DNA of 64,000 nt. It comes from Bactericera cockerelli. Its lineage: Eukaryota > Arthropoda > Insecta > Hemiptera > Triozidae. The position numbers and the translations under genes were made by a program. This document shows, piece by piece, positions 52,691-63,145 of the stretch. Within the stretch, counting starts at the first letter, position 1; each line of letters opens with the position of its first letter. The stretch is taken from the NCBI GenBank assembly GCA_024516035.1, contig CM044958.1:675566-739565 (forward strand). The letters are read 5' to 3'. A model generated the notes under the pieces. It did no database searches, was not told where the DNA came from, and was given only the letters and a program-made list of their open reading frames with translations.

Positions 52691-53550
52691 GCAAATCTCA
52701 AACGCATGGGTATTGTTTTGATAATTTTAGAGTGTGTTGTGTGGCTTGAAAATAATAATAATGCATTTCCAAACACAAAAGACTTATGGTACAAAGTCAT
52801 ACATGATCAGTTCTACTAAAATCAGTTCTACTGATATACTAAAATGCTTTCCACCTCTGCCTTGAAATTTTCAAGACGGACTAGCTGCTCGCCTAGTCAC
52901 AGACTTTCTTCAAGAGAATGGAATCCACACTCACAACTATCTAACAGAAAGATCTGCATTTTCAGAAACATTTTCTTTACAAATCTTTGGTTTGAAGTCA
53001 TGTCAACCAAATTAGTCAAATTATGAAAAACCAAATTAATATTTTTGTATTAATTATATAATTAGTTGATTAATTTCATAATGGCTTGTAGATATACATA
53101 GCTGAATTGATAAGCATTTACTAAAATATCATTTATTTGTTAATATAATTTATTAACTTAATTCGCTTATCTCTTGGCCAATGTAAAGGTGTAAAATGGA
53201 TAGATAGATAGTGGTAGATACGCATTAATCTTTTTGGTTCGGGTACTTGTAAATTTTAAAGATAAAAACTATTCAGGACATGCACATTAGCACATTTCTT
53301 TCTTTGTGTTTGTCCAATTCCAGGAATTGCTAGGGTACAAACAAATAATGTATGTATAATTTTTTATTGAAGTAATGTATGTATAATTTTTTATTGAATA
53401 TTTTTCGGTTCTAGGTGCGGTGAGCTCTTTGAGAAGGTGGGTTTTTAGTGGGTGGAAATCCCACACCCCAAGTCAGGATGACCTGGGTGTCTTTAAAAGA
53501 TTTTTTCCTGTCTTCAACCAAAAAATAAATAAATATTTTTTCTATTTTTG
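52690..53550. other. Unassigned intergenic stretch
   Basis: A 26-bp unit (ATGTATGTATAATTTTTTATTG) is repeated at about 53347 and 53375. No gene recognised; the small frames have no domain. Confidence 0.35.
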
Positions 53551-53815
53551 TTGAAGCACAAGGCCTCTTCACAATTTTTGTGGGTAGCGCAGCATTACTA
53601 AGAGCTTCCTTCACATTTCTTTTACATTAATTCTATAACATAAATTTCTTTTTACTCTGGTAATGTCGCCACTAGTGGGTTACTCATACAAGTAACTATT
53701 CTTTTTTCCTCACAAGGTATGAGTGGACCCCAAACATCTAAGTACAGATCAGAAAATTCCTGCCCCGCTGGGGATCGAACCCAAGTCACCATGTGTGCCA
53801 CATTGACTACTACAA
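53550..53815 (-). mobile_element. tRNA-headed SINE ('GTGAGTTAGCGCGC' family), minus strand
   Basis: GTGGGTAGCGCAGCATTACT, GGTATGAGTGGACCCCAAAC, CTGGGGATCGAACCCAAGTC. Close to the copy at 5690; the A-box end is truncated. Confidence 0.7.
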
Positions 53816-53824
53816 ACAAAAAAT

Positions 53825-54035
53825 AATAATACTCTTTAGTGGAAGTTAACCAAGAGGCGGGGTTAATGCTCAAAGCATTTTCTACCACCTAACCCTCAGA
53901 GTCTTAGTTTTAGGCGGTCATTTACTAAAATTAATGAGGAAATTAATTCATACATCAGGTGCGATTCGAACCAACGGATCCCTAAGCTAACTGGATTACC
54001 ACACGAGCGCCTTAACTACTTGACTATCAATGTAT
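53825..54035 (-). mobile_element. tRNA-headed SINE ('CCACCAGGCGAGG' family), minus strand
   Basis: AATACTCTTTAGTGGAAG, ACCTAACCCTCAGAGTCTTA, GCGATTCGAACCAACGGATC, GAGCGCCTTAACTACTTGAC. Confidence 0.7.
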
Positions 54036-54139
54036 ATTGGAAGACACGTATGGGATTTTGATAGCCGACCTCACAAATTTACAATTTTACTTTAATCCTT
54101 TAATCAGAACCTCACTAAGTGAGGTTCTGTTCTAACTTC

Positions 54140-54378
54140 CATACTGGACGATTTGGCTTTCGTTTGTCACTGAAGTTATGCAACGTCCAGCTTGGTTAGG
54201 ACTTGGATGGGTCACCATTCAAATTTGAAACCTCGTGATACTGTCTGTTCCCTGCCCCACTCAAGCTGGGTGAGGTGAATTTGAGAAACTGGTTTGTGAG
54301 TTTCCAGCTAATGGAGGGTAAAACCCCCGTCGTGATATGACCATTGACTATGTCCAAGCAGTTGAAAATGACTTTTTA
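54140..54378 (+). mobile_element. 5S rRNA-headed SINE, full length
   Basis: TCACTGAAGTTATGCAACGT, CAGCTTGGTTAGGACTTGGA, TGGGTCACCATTCAAATTTG, core CCACTCAAGCTGGGTGAGGT and ATGGAGGGTAAAACCCCCGT, tail GTCCAAGCAGTTGAAAATG. About 260 bp upstream of gene C. Confidence 0.75.
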
Positions 54379-54599
54379 AAAAGAATGAAATCCAAGGAAT
54401 ATTGATGAAAATACTGAAATTTAGCTAAAATTCTTCAACATGAGGTAACAAGAACATCAACAAAAAACAAGTAAGCACTTGTAATTGTATTTCTGTTCTA
54501 TTGCTACTGTTGGCACTCAAGTTAATAATATATCAATAATGATAATCAGTCAAAATGAAAAGATAGTGACTTCGATAGACACTTCAAGTGATCAAATTA

Positions 54600-54640
54600 C
54601 CTCTCTCAATGGAGACTAGTGGGTTTTGTCAGTAGCCAAA
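54600..54640 (+). promoter_or_regulatory. Region just upstream of gene C start
   Basis: TTTTGTCAGTAGCC (54626-54639) holds a TCAGT initiator-like motif directly before the ATG at 54641. No TATA box about 30 bp upstream. Weak evidence, by analogy with copy A/B. Confidence 0.25.
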
Positions 54641-57600
54641 ATGATCTCAGCAAAGGTGGTAGTGGTTGTCCTGTGCATCAGCCTGGGGAGTCGAGGCGAC
54701 GGCATCCAGGATGTCGACAGAGTTCTACAGGTAGGTAAATGACAGCAACTTTTCTTTACAAGACGAAGGTAGCAATTTTTCTTTACAAATGAAACGACGG
54801 CAACTTTTATTTTACAAAGTAAATGAAAGCAACTTTTTTCACAAGGCGAAGTTGGCAGATTGGACACATGAATTTTTTTACAAATATTCAAAAAAAGATG
54901 AGCAGAAAATTGTTATTTTAAACTAGCAATTTGTTTGAAACGCTTTCAATGGTTACGGTTTTTTTCCTGCTACCTTAATTTTTTTAAGAGATGTAAAACA
55001 AATGGGCAGAAAAAAGTCGATTGAATGTAGCATTAAATTTGTAAAAAAGACGCACCTAATGGTTTTTTTTTCCTGCTACGTGAACTAGATAAATATTAAT
55101 CTTCTTCTTCCACTTTTCCTTCTCTCCAACCTACTTGAGAGTTGGGGTTGAAATTGGTCAACCCCGTCCTCATTACTGAGGTTGCTTCTAGCACTCCTAC
55201 GTCCATATTCACATGGATTCATAATAAAGCTCTGTAAATGTAAAATTTAAATTTGGGGCGGAAATAATAGACAAAATCGAGTTCTCAAGTCATGACTTAG
55301 CTCTGGTTTTCCCCATCTAAGACAGTACACAAATCATGATGGTAGCCAGACAGTGGAGGAATGATGAGTCAATCAATTCTACCACTGTCTTTACAAGGAG
55401 ACTAATAATTGACAAGGGTCCCCAGAACCAACTCAATGCTGATCTACTCCCTGTTTATGGTACCCCAGCCAGACTGCTGGTCTACTCCCTGTTTATAGTC
55501 CCACAGCCAAACTGCTGGTCTACTCCCTGTTTATAGTCTCACAGCCAGACTGCTGGTCTACTCCCTGTTTATAGTCCCACAGCCAAACTGCTGGTCTCCT
55601 CCCTGTTTATAGTCCCTCAGCCAGACAGCTAGTCTCCTCCCTGTTTATAGTCCCTCAACCAGACAACTAGTCTCCTCCCTGTTTATAGTCCCCCAGCCAG
55701 ACTGCTAGTCTACTCCTTGTTTATAGTCCCCCAGCCAGACTGCTGGTCTCTTCCCTTTTTATAGCCAGACTCACAAAAACTATTCCATCCATTTCACTTT
55801 CAACGCTTTCAGAACCTGGCCTTGCAAAGCTCGCTGCCCCAGGGCTCAGGGGATGCCTCCGACTTGGAGGAGTTTCTCAATCACGCCGGACAGTTCAAGG
55901 AGTTTGTGATCGAGCATGACAGGAGTTACGAGTCAGACTCGGAGATTGAAAAAAGATTCGACATCTTCCGGGAGAACCTGAGGGATATCGAGTATTTCCA
56001 GAGGAATGAACTGGGGACGGCAACGTACGGAGTCAATCGATTTGCTGATCAGACAGGTAGATGATAGATAAGATAGATAGATAATTAGATAGTAGTGATT
56101 TGGTGTATATAACTAAAAAGTTGAAAAACACCACCTTAATATAATAGAATATAGAGAAATAGATAGTAGTACTTTATTTAGACTGTCGGCTTGAGACATG
56201 AAGTCCCTTTTTTATTATTGAAACACTTTTATATGTCTAAGATTCAAATTTGGATCCAACTCCGTCTACCCTGGACGATATAGATAAGATAGATAGATAA
56301 TTAGACAGTAGTGCTTTATTTAGACTGTCGGCTTGAGACATGAAGTCCCTCTTTTATTATTGAAACACTTTTATATAGTCTATGATTCAAATTTTGATCC
56401 AACTCTGTCTACCCTGAACGATGGGGGTAGTTGTAGAGTGGGCATTGTGGCAACGACGAGTGGCGGCATTACGAAATTGATATTGGAATATGACGGTTGG
56501 TTGGATACAGTGGTTCTCGCAATATCGATGCTACTCACTAAAAATTGTCACATCATAATAATACAAACAATATACATTTTTTTCGACTTATTCAACGGCC
56601 GAAGGATTCTTTCGACTTATCGAGATTCGCGACTTACCGGGATTTCGAGTTAGCGGGATTATACTGTACAAATACAAATAATAGGTTATATTTTTCTAAC
56701 GAATTGATATTTTTTCTACCCAATTTCTGCAATTTTGTTCTCCAGCCGAGGAGTTCAAGATGGGACTCTCGCCTATCAACTGGAACGAAATCCAAGAGAA
56801 GTTCACCGACTCGACCTTCGAAGAGTACGCCCCCTCTGGCTACGGTGTAGGCAACTCCACCGCCAAGAGGATCAACTACAAGGAGAAGGGGAAGATTCTG
56901 GAGAAAGTCCAGGATCAGCACATGTGCGGATCTTGCTGGGCCCATTCAGCAGTCGCCTGTCTTGAGTCAGCACACGCGATCAAAACACAACAAACTGGTA
57001 GAGCTGAGCAAACAGCGTAAGTATATGATGTGCTGCTTAGAGGGTCTAAGGACTTCCTTCCAATCTCTCTTTATAAACATTATCAAGGCAATCTCTTCTA
57101 CCCAACAAGGGTTGAGTGGAAGAGATTGCCACAGGAACAAACTGGTAGAGCTGAGCAAACAGCGTAAGTATATGATGTGCTGCTTAGAGGGTCTAAGGAC
57201 TTCCTTCCAATCTCTCTTTATAAACATTATCAAGGCAATCTCTTCTACCCAACAAGGGTTTAGTGGAAGAGATTGCCACAGGCAATAACCCCGTCCTTTA
57301 GGTAGGACATTAACTTCATTCTCTTTTTTTTTCTTGTATCTTTGCTTAATCTTTTTGTTTTTCTTTATAATTTCATTGTATTTTACTGTATATATTTTTG
57401 TTCTACCAAATAAAGCGCACTATAATAATAACAAAGACTGAATTATGAAACAAGAATAGATTGAATCAGAGCAATTATTGAGGGAACTTTTCCTCTATCT
57501 AGTTCCCTCGGCGACATCTTCCCTTTGTAACAGATTGAATCTAAGTGGTCACTATTCCTTAACTCGGGCTATAGTGGCGCTGTGCAGTGGTTGAAAGCTA

Positions 57601-60600
57601 TAACCTGAGTGGGACATTCACACGTTAACTAAGGCATTAACTTCGCCCCAGATTACAATACATTGTACATTTAAATTTATTATTTTTTTTCTTCTATATC
57701 TTATTTTGTAAATATCTATTGTTAATTTTTTTTATCTTTGTTAATTTTTTTTATCTTTTTTCTTTTTTCGTCGTGAGAAGTAGATCAGAGCAGACCTATA
57801 TTTCTTAGCGTATTATTTTCAAACTTATTTTCAATTTTGTGTTAACTTCCCTTGTCCTAGAGGAGCGCGTTAAATTTTAAAGTGCTACAAATTTTTTTCT
57901 CTTTCTGAATATTAATTCGAAAAAATATTCCATTGACATTTCATTTTTGAATTAATTTTTAAATAGCGTCCCTCTTTCCCTCCAATTCATAACTTGGACT
58001 TTGGACTCTACAATCTTAGTAGATAACGCCCACTCACCAATCATTGATTACTACGACATCCGGTCTTAGCTACCTGTTTAGTTGAACATACCTATAGAGT
58101 CATACACACCGTCTTACGTAACTACTAACTATCTACTTCTCAAGCAATATTTTAAAATTTTGACGTTGACAAGCTTTGCTAGCTGTATATCTATTTATTT
58201 ATTTATCTATTGACATTATTTATTTTATCTATTGACAAATCGTTATCATGGGATCTTCTGAGCAATCAACCTCTTCTGTCCATATGGACAAGTACGTTCT
58301 GCAGCTGGAGAAGAGAATCTTGGAGCAGGAGCAGTTGATCGCGCTACTCAATGAGAAGTTGGCTGCTGTGACATCTTCATCCAAGGCTGGTGCTGAGGCG
58401 GGAACATCTGGTACCGGTGGGCGTTTTGTATCGCGCAAACCTGATGATCGCGGCGTATCTTTCGTTGGTTCAAGAAAGAGCGACAACGTTCATGTCGTTG
58501 CCAATACGAAATACACATCGTATTTTGTATCGCGTGTCCATCCAGATGTTACTGCTGAAGTTCTTGCCAAGGATCTGCTCGCCAATGTTGAGGAGATGTC
58601 ATCAGTCAGGTGCACAAAGATGAAGACCAGACACACATCCTATGCTTCGTTTCAAGTCGTCATCCCAGCTGATCAGGGTCATTTGGTGGAGTCTGATGGT
58701 GCATGGCCGGAGGGTTCCTTCGTGAAGTTATTCTCCGGACGTTTGCTCCCTGCATATGTCAAGGAATGTTTCGACTCCAATTCTCCACCTAAAGTACCTG
58801 AGAAGCCCAAGGTGCCGGCATTGAAGAAGTCTGATTCGTCATCATCGGTGAAAACAACTGGTATTCAGAATAAAGCACCTGCCTCCTCGAGTTCTCCAAG
58901 CAATGCTAGACATGCTGGATCTTCTCCCGCAAGCAGTGTCTCTGTCTCCAACAAACCGGCTAAAGCAGGATCAGCAGGAAAACCTGACCCCAAGTCTCCA
59001 AAAAACTCACGTCTTCGCAGCGGAGCCAGAAACGTGTAACATCTCAATCGTGTTTGTCTTGTTATTATCAGAACGTTGGCGGGATTCGAACCCGGTTTCA
59101 TGAACTGAAACGCAATGTTGAGCTTTGTGCTTATGATGTTATTTTTTTAGTTGAATCCTGGCTTAACGATGATTTTTCTGCCAGTGAAATCAGATTTCAG
59201 AATTACGACCTTTATCGTTCTGATAGAGATTTTAATATTTCTAACAAGACACGCGGCGGTGGGGTGGTCATAGCTGTGCTCAGTAGATTAAGATCAAAGT
59301 TAGTACCTATTGACGTTCCTACATTATCTTATGACAATTTATTTGTTTCTTTACAGGTACAAAATGAGACATTTTTACTCGGATGCGCATACATTCCTCC
59401 TTCATCTGGTTTAGATGTTTATGTTGATCACTGTGCTACGGTTGAACGTTTGTGCTTGAGTTTTCCTGATGCGAGGATTTATCTGGCGGGTGACTACAAC
59501 CTTAATACTGCAATTTGGAACTTTGATGATGAATGTGGCTTACTTGTTGATTGTCCCCTTTCTTCTCCGGCAGTTCAGGTTTGCGAGTCATTCAACAGTC
59601 TTTCCTTGTGTCAGGTTAACTCATTGCCTAACAATCACAATGTTTTTCTAGATTTACTGTTTTCTGTTGACAGAAATGTGTTGACACATGAAGCACTTGA
59701 TCTTTTACTTCCACATAATTATCATCATAATCCATTTTCTTTTGATATTGTGCTTGGACAACACGTCGATTTTTTTCCTCAGGATTCTGTTGTGTTTGAT
59801 TATGGTAAGTGTGATGTAAAAGCTCTCAAGCATTTCCTATCTACTGTTGATTGGACCTCTCTACTTAGCCACAAGGATTTAAATGCTGTTGTTCAATCTC
59901 TTTACGAAGTTCTTTCTGCTGGGATTGAACTTAGTACTCCACAGAAACGTATTTATTCCAGTACATATCCTCGGTGGTTTTCAAGTGAGTTGAGAAAATT
60001 GACAGTGGAAAAGAAAAAAGCTCACGCCTCATTCAAACGTTCTCGCCTTCAGTCTGATTACATTCGTTTTTCTGTTTTGAGAGGTCAGTGTAAGTTTCTC
60101 AGTAACAAATGTTATAAAGATCACTTGGACAATGTAAGCAGGTCTATTAAGTCAAATCCCAAATACTTCTGGAAATATTCAGAAGAATCACGGAAAGTTC
60201 ATGGTATTCCTAAGCAAATGTCTCTTGATGGTGTGACGTGCTCAACTCCTCGAGATATTGCCAATTTATTCTCAAATTCATTTTCTTCTGCGTATCAGGA
60301 ATCTCTTGAACAAAATCCAGTCTATCCGGATAGGGATATCATCGACTTCAATACTTGTCAGTTTACCAGCAATGAGGTTTTTCTTGCTCTGTCTTCTCTT
60401 CCTTTAAAATTTTCTTCCGGACCTGACAATATTCCTCCATTCATCTTGAGAAAATGTGCATCTATCTTGACTTCTCCCCTTTCAATTATTTTCAACCGTT
60501 CTCTGTCTTCTGGCTTCTTCCCTGATGCCTGGAAGTCAAGTTTTATTATTCCAATTTTCAAGACTGGGGACAGGTGTAATGTTGGTAATTATCGAGGCGT

Positions 60601-62169
60601 TTGTATACAATCAGCCATTCCCAAAGTCTTGGATAAGTTGGTCACTACTAGACTTTCTTCAGCATGTAAGCATTTCATCTCTGATAAACAGCATGGTTTC
60701 ACTGCTGGAAGATCTACGGTGACTAACCTCCTTTGTTACCAACATGACATTATTGAGTCATTTCAGTCTGTTTCTTCGGTTCACTCTATCTATACTGATG
60801 TGTCCAAGGCTTTTGATAGGGTTGATGTGCGTTTTCTCATCAGGAAATTAAAATCCTATGGAATCGGCGATTCATTTTTGACCTGGCTTTCTTCATTTTT
60901 CACCGGAAGAACACAATCAGTCCTTGTAGGTAACTCTCTTTCTCTGCCTATTCAAGTCCTGTCGGGAGTTGGACAAGGGAGTCATTCCGGGCCTTTGTTA
61001 TTCAGCCTTTTCTTCAACGATTTGCCTCAGATTATCCATCACTCTTCTGTACTTATGTTTGCCGACGACGTTAAGCTGTACAAATCCATCAAAAGCACAT
61101 CGGACTGTCATCTTCTCCAACGTGATTTGGACGCTTTTCATTCATGGTTGATGGCCAATGGAATGTCACTTTCATTTCACAAATGTTTTGTTATTGAATT
61201 CACTCGTAGCAAAACATTTGAATTCCCTTATTCCATAAATTCTCATCTCCTCAATAGAGTTGACAAAATCAAAGATCTTGGGGTTTTATTTGATCAAAAG
61301 CTTTCCTTTGTACCATATGTTACCAATACTTCCATGAGATGCCATCGACTTTTGGGGTACGTCCTCAGGAATTCCCGAGGATTGTCCTTTGATGCCTTCT
61401 GTCTTCTGTACACATCTTTGGTTCGGTCTCTCCTTGAATATGGTTCCATTGTTTGGTCCCCGATATATGAAGTACATATAGACACCCTTGAGCGAGTTCA
61501 GAGGAAATTCTTATCATATTGTCGTTATCGTTTTCCTAACATTGACATTGACATTCCTTCTCTCAGGGATCGCAGACTGAAGGCTGATTCTTCCTTCTTC
61601 AACAAATTGTTTGAAGGGGAAGTTGACTGCCCTAAACTCTTGAGCTTGATTTCTCTGGACTGTCATAGACGTCTCAGGAAGAACAACACCTTCTTTGTGA
61701 AACAATGTTGCACAAATTACACTTATTTTGAACCTATGAACAGAATGATGCGCAACGAGAATGTTCTTATTAAAAATGTTCCTAAGTAAAATATGTCGAT
61801 ACATTGAACCCTCTGTGATATGAATGTTATTTGTGTATCTGTATGTATATTTTAATGTTAATACTATTTTCGCTTTATTTTATTTATCTGACATGTAAAA
61901 TGTTATATTTTTACTTATTTACATTTTATATTTTTTTTCATGTACATATTTTGACACTGCAGCATGCTGCAATTGATTTTCTTATATTTTTGGTCGTTTT
62001 TGAACTACAAATTTCTTTGCCTGTGATCTGTGATACATTTAGATAATAGAATTTTGATAAATAATTTTATTTTGCTTTTATTTTGTACTTATACTTTTAA
62101 TTTGTAATTTGTAATCTTGTTATATGTTTATATAGGGCTTGGCCCGTAAATATACACCTGTTCAACAGG

Positions 62170-62200
<31 letters not shown>

Positions 62201-63089
62201 AATTTATTGTTGTATGTACCTATTGTATAAAAAATAAAGTGTAAATAAATAAAATAAAAACGTTAATGTAGATACTATGTATTATTTAGGATGTGTATCT
62301 CCGAAAAGTACAAGAGTAGATACTTCATGGAGATGTAATAGGAAAATCCAAATGATATATGAAAAAAATAAAAAATAAAAATACTTGTTAATATTATTAT
62401 TATTAGGCTTAAAATAACAGACTATAAGTGAAATGAGCTTTTATGCCAGTATTGATTTTACGCCATTCGAAAGTTCCTGTTCGTCTTCAATAACATGTTC
62501 ATAAGTTCATAGAATATGTTCATAGACATAGGTTATTTTTAAGATTATTTTTTTGGGAGGAGGGGGGGGAGGCGGGTTAACGTCGCTTTCAACTGCATGG
62601 TCAAATCAGTAATTATTGACGATTTTTTCCCCCAGAACTCGTGGATTGTGACTTCCTGGACGATGGCTGCTGTGGAGGATGGCCCTTCTATGCCTATGAG
62701 TACATCAAGTATGTCGGAGGCATCATGGAGGAGAAGGACTACCGACAGGTAATGATTTTCTGTTGAGGGAACGAAATTTTTGGTTGTATCCAGGTTTTTG
62801 TTATAAATAGGTTATTTTTTCCTTATACATAGAGTGGTAAATTTAACCTGGAAATTATGTTCAAAATAAATATGTTCGGCTAGGTTCAAAATAAATACAT
62901 AATATATACTTTCAACAGAGAATCTACGAAGGTCCCTGCAAGTTCGACCAGAAGAAAGCTCACGTCAACCTGTCGAAATACTACATGCTGTACACCTCCA
63001 ACCAGCCAGGCATCAATGAGCAGAAGTATGAGAAGTTCATGAACGATGTCGGACCTCTGGTGGCTGTCATTAACGCCAATGGATTCAGG
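54641..63089 (+). CDS. Cathepsin L-like cysteine protease gene C, 3' end beyond window, frameshift in exon 3
   Basis: Exons seen: 54641-54730 (signal peptide, MISAKVVVVVLCISLG), 55813-56056, 56746-57016, 62636-62748, 62919-63089. Exon 2 is an I29 propeptide (EKRFDIFRENLRDIEYF, YGVNRFADQT, an ERFNIN-like pattern). Exon 3 contains VQDQHMCGSCWAHSA with Cys175 (56934-56936) and the oxyanion Gln intact. Exon 4 gives LVDCDFLDDGCCGG and exon 5 VGPLVAVINANGF. The His and Asn exons lie beyond the window. In exon 3 an extra base near 56986-56988 puts KLVELSKQ out of frame with the active site. Removing one base would give the phase that joins exon 4, so this is a lesion or assembly error. Paralogue of copies A/B: introns 1-3 share position and phase, later ones differ. 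Predicted to be a secreted or lysosomal protease if functional. Confidence 0.85.
54731..55324. other. Intron 1 of gene C, left part
   Basis: AT-rich with the partly repeated motif GGCAACTTTT(C/A)TTTACAAA at 54745-54830 (three diverged copies). No other element recognised. Confidence 0.4.
55325..55785 (-). repeat. Array of ~9 LINE-promoter-like 40-bp monomers, minus strand, intron 1 of gene C
   Basis: Plus strand units read CTGCTGGTCTACTCCCTGTT, TATAGTCCCACAGCCAGA. The minus strand therefore has TCTGGCTG-GGGACTATAAACAGGGAG nine times, each with a TATAAA. The left end (55331-55440) is the leader ACCACTGTCTTTACAAGG, CTAATAATTGACAAGGG, also seen after monomers at 9110 and 17260. The array ends about 28 bp before exon 2. 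Confidence 0.8.
56057..56745. other. Intron 2 of gene C with a ~142-bp tandem duplication
   Basis: GATAGATAGATAATTAGA plus CTTTATTTAGACTGTCGGCT through CCAACTC(C/T)GTCTACCCTG occurs twice (56062-56280 and 56281-56420, period ~142), with (GATA)n at the junction. 56590-56660 has TTCGACTTATCGAGATTCGC, of no known family. Confidence 0.6.
56989..57282 (+). repeat. 147-bp tandem duplication covering exon 3 end and splice donor of gene C
   Basis: 56989-57135 and 57136-57282 are almost identical. Each holds the last 28 nt of exon 3 (AACAAACTGGTAGAGCTGAG, CAAACAGC), the donor GTAAGT, and part of a LINE 3' tail (GAAGAGATTGCCACAGG). Two identical donors therefore compete at 57017 and 57164. Confidence 0.9.
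57108..57430 (+). mobile_element. LINE 3' tail in intron 3 of gene C
   Basis: AGAGATTGCCACAGGCAATA with a GATTGCC...GGCAATA hairpin, ACCCCGTCCTTTAGGTAGGA, then a T-rich stretch and CCAAATAAAGCGCACTATAA. Family of 14451-14632. Its 5' part is duplicated in the 147-bp repeat. Confidence 0.6.
58248..59039 (+). CDS. LINE ORF1 protein
   Basis: 263 residues. A coiled coil (LQLEKRILEQEQLIALLNEK) lies at about residues 15-45. A low-complexity Ser/Gly linker follows, then a domain with the pattern YFVSRVHPDVTAEVLAKDLL...SVRCTKMKTRHTSYASFQVV...WPEGSFVKLF. That domain is common in ORF1 of arthropod CR1/jockey-like LINEs and thought to be RRM-like and nucleic-acid binding. The Ser/Lys-rich C-terminus has no zinc knuckle. 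The stop at 59037-59039 lies 31 nt after a slippery A_AAA_AAC (59000-59006). Confidence 0.85.
   Translation: MGSSEQSTSSVHMDKYVLQLEKRILEQEQLIALLNEKLAAVTSSSKAGAEAGTSGTGGRFVSRKPDDRGVSFVGSRKSDNVHVVANTKYTSYFVSRVHPDVTAEVLAKDLLANVEEMSSVRCTKMKTRHTSYASFQVVIPADQGHLVESDGAWPEGSFVKLFSGRLLPAYVKECFDSNSPPKVPEKPKVPALKKSDSSSSVKTTGIQNKAPASSSSPSNARHAGSSPASSVSVSNKPAKAGSAGKPDPKSPKNSRLRSGARNV
59006..61789 (+). CDS. LINE ORF2: AP endonuclease/reverse transcriptase, no ATG at its start
   Basis: The frame is open from 59006 or earlier to the stop at 61787-61789. Endonuclease motifs: CYYQNVGGIRTR, IFLVESWLND, YLAGDYNLN, FLDLLFSVD and HHNPFSFD. RT motifs: IIPIFKTGDRCNVGNYRGV, TDVSKAFDRVDV, GQGSHSGPLLFSLFFNDL and the catalytic LMFADDVKLY. 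The C-terminal domain includes LVRSLLEYGSIVW and LERVQRKFLSY. The first in-frame ATG lies about 390 codons into the protein, after the whole endonuclease. Translation must therefore start at a non-AUG codon, by reinitiation, or by -1 frameshifting from ORF1. Start given here is the first codon after the predicted slip site. Confidence 0.85.
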   Translation, partial: LTSSQRSQKRVTSQSCLSCYYQNVGGIRTRFHELKRNVELCAYDVIFLVESWLNDDFSASEIRFQNYDLYRSDRDFNISNKTRGGGVVIAVLSRLRSKLVPIDVPTLSYDNLFVSLQVQNETFLLGCAYIPPSSGLDVYVDHCATVERLCLSFPDARIYLAGDYNLNTAIWNFDDECGLLVDCPLSSPAVQVCESFNSLSLCQVNSLPNNHNVFLDLLFSVDRNVLTHEALDLLLPHNYHHNPFSFDIVLGQHVDFFPQDSVVFDYGKCDVKALKHFLSTVDWTSLLSHKDLNAVVQSLYEVLSAGIELSTPQKRIYSSTYPRWFSSELRKLTVEKKKAHASFKRSRLQSDYIRFSVLRGQCKFLSNKCYKDHLDNVSRSIKSNPKYFWKYSEESRKVHGIPKQMSLDGVTCSTPRDIANLFSNSFSSAYQESLEQNPVYPDRDIIDFNTCQFTSNEVFLALSSLPLKFSSGPDNIPPFILRKCASILTSPLSIIFNRSLSSGFFPDAWKSSFIIPIFKTGDRCNVGNYRGVCIQSAIPKVLDKLVTTRLSSACKHFISDKQHGFTAGRSTVTNLLCYQHDIIESFQSVSSVHSIYTDVSKAFDRVDVRFLIRKLKSYGIGDSFLTWLSSFFTGRTQSVLVGNSLSLPIQVLSGVGQGSHSGPLLFSLFFNDLPQIIHHSSVLMFADDVKLYKSIKSTSDCHLLQRDLDAFHSWLMANGMSLSFHKCFVIEFTRSKTFEFPYSINSHLLNRVDKIKDLGVLFDQKLSFVPYVTNTSMRCHRLLGYVLRNSRGLSFDAFCLLYTSLVRSLLEYGSIVWSPIYEVHIDTLERVQRKFLSYCRYRFPNIDIDIPSLRDRRLKADSSFFNKLFEGEVDCPKLLSLISLDCHRRLRKNNTFFVKQCCTNYTYFEPMNRMMRNENVLIKNVPK
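62201..62550. other. Right part of gene C intron 3
   Basis: AT-rich; an AATAAAGTG-type signal near 62225 and duplicated CATGTTCATA words at 62493-62525. No further element recognised. Confidence 0.35.
62552..62612 (-). mobile_element. G-rich junction plus SINE tail fragment before exon 4 of gene C
   Basis: GGGAGGAGGGGGGGGAGG, then GTTAACGTCGCTTTCAACTG, the reversed tail of the 5S/core SINEs, as at 29715. It lies about 25 bp before the exon 4 acceptor. Confidence 0.5.
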
Positions 63090-63145
63090 GTGAGAACTCT
63101 TTCCAAAAACACTTTCCACTCTCATAATCTCCTAATCTCCCTTAA

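Larger units (their letters stand above)
57480..62200 (+). mobile_element. Apparently full-length LINE (jockey/CR1-like) in intron 3 of gene C
   Basis: A 5' region from about 57480 (with hairpin GAGGGAAC...GTTCCCTC at 57478-57512), ORF1 58248-59039, ORF2 59006/59054-61789, a 3'UTR with TGGCCCGTAAATATACACCT, and a (ATT)n 3' repeat at 62165-62197. Both ORFs lack internal stops, so the copy is young. The exact 5' end and target duplication were not identified. Confidence 0.85.

Noticed and set aside
55325..55785. CRISPR-like or host-gene satellite reading
   Set aside because: The unit equals the 5' region of the LINE at 9028 and 39542, so it is LINE-promoter sequence.
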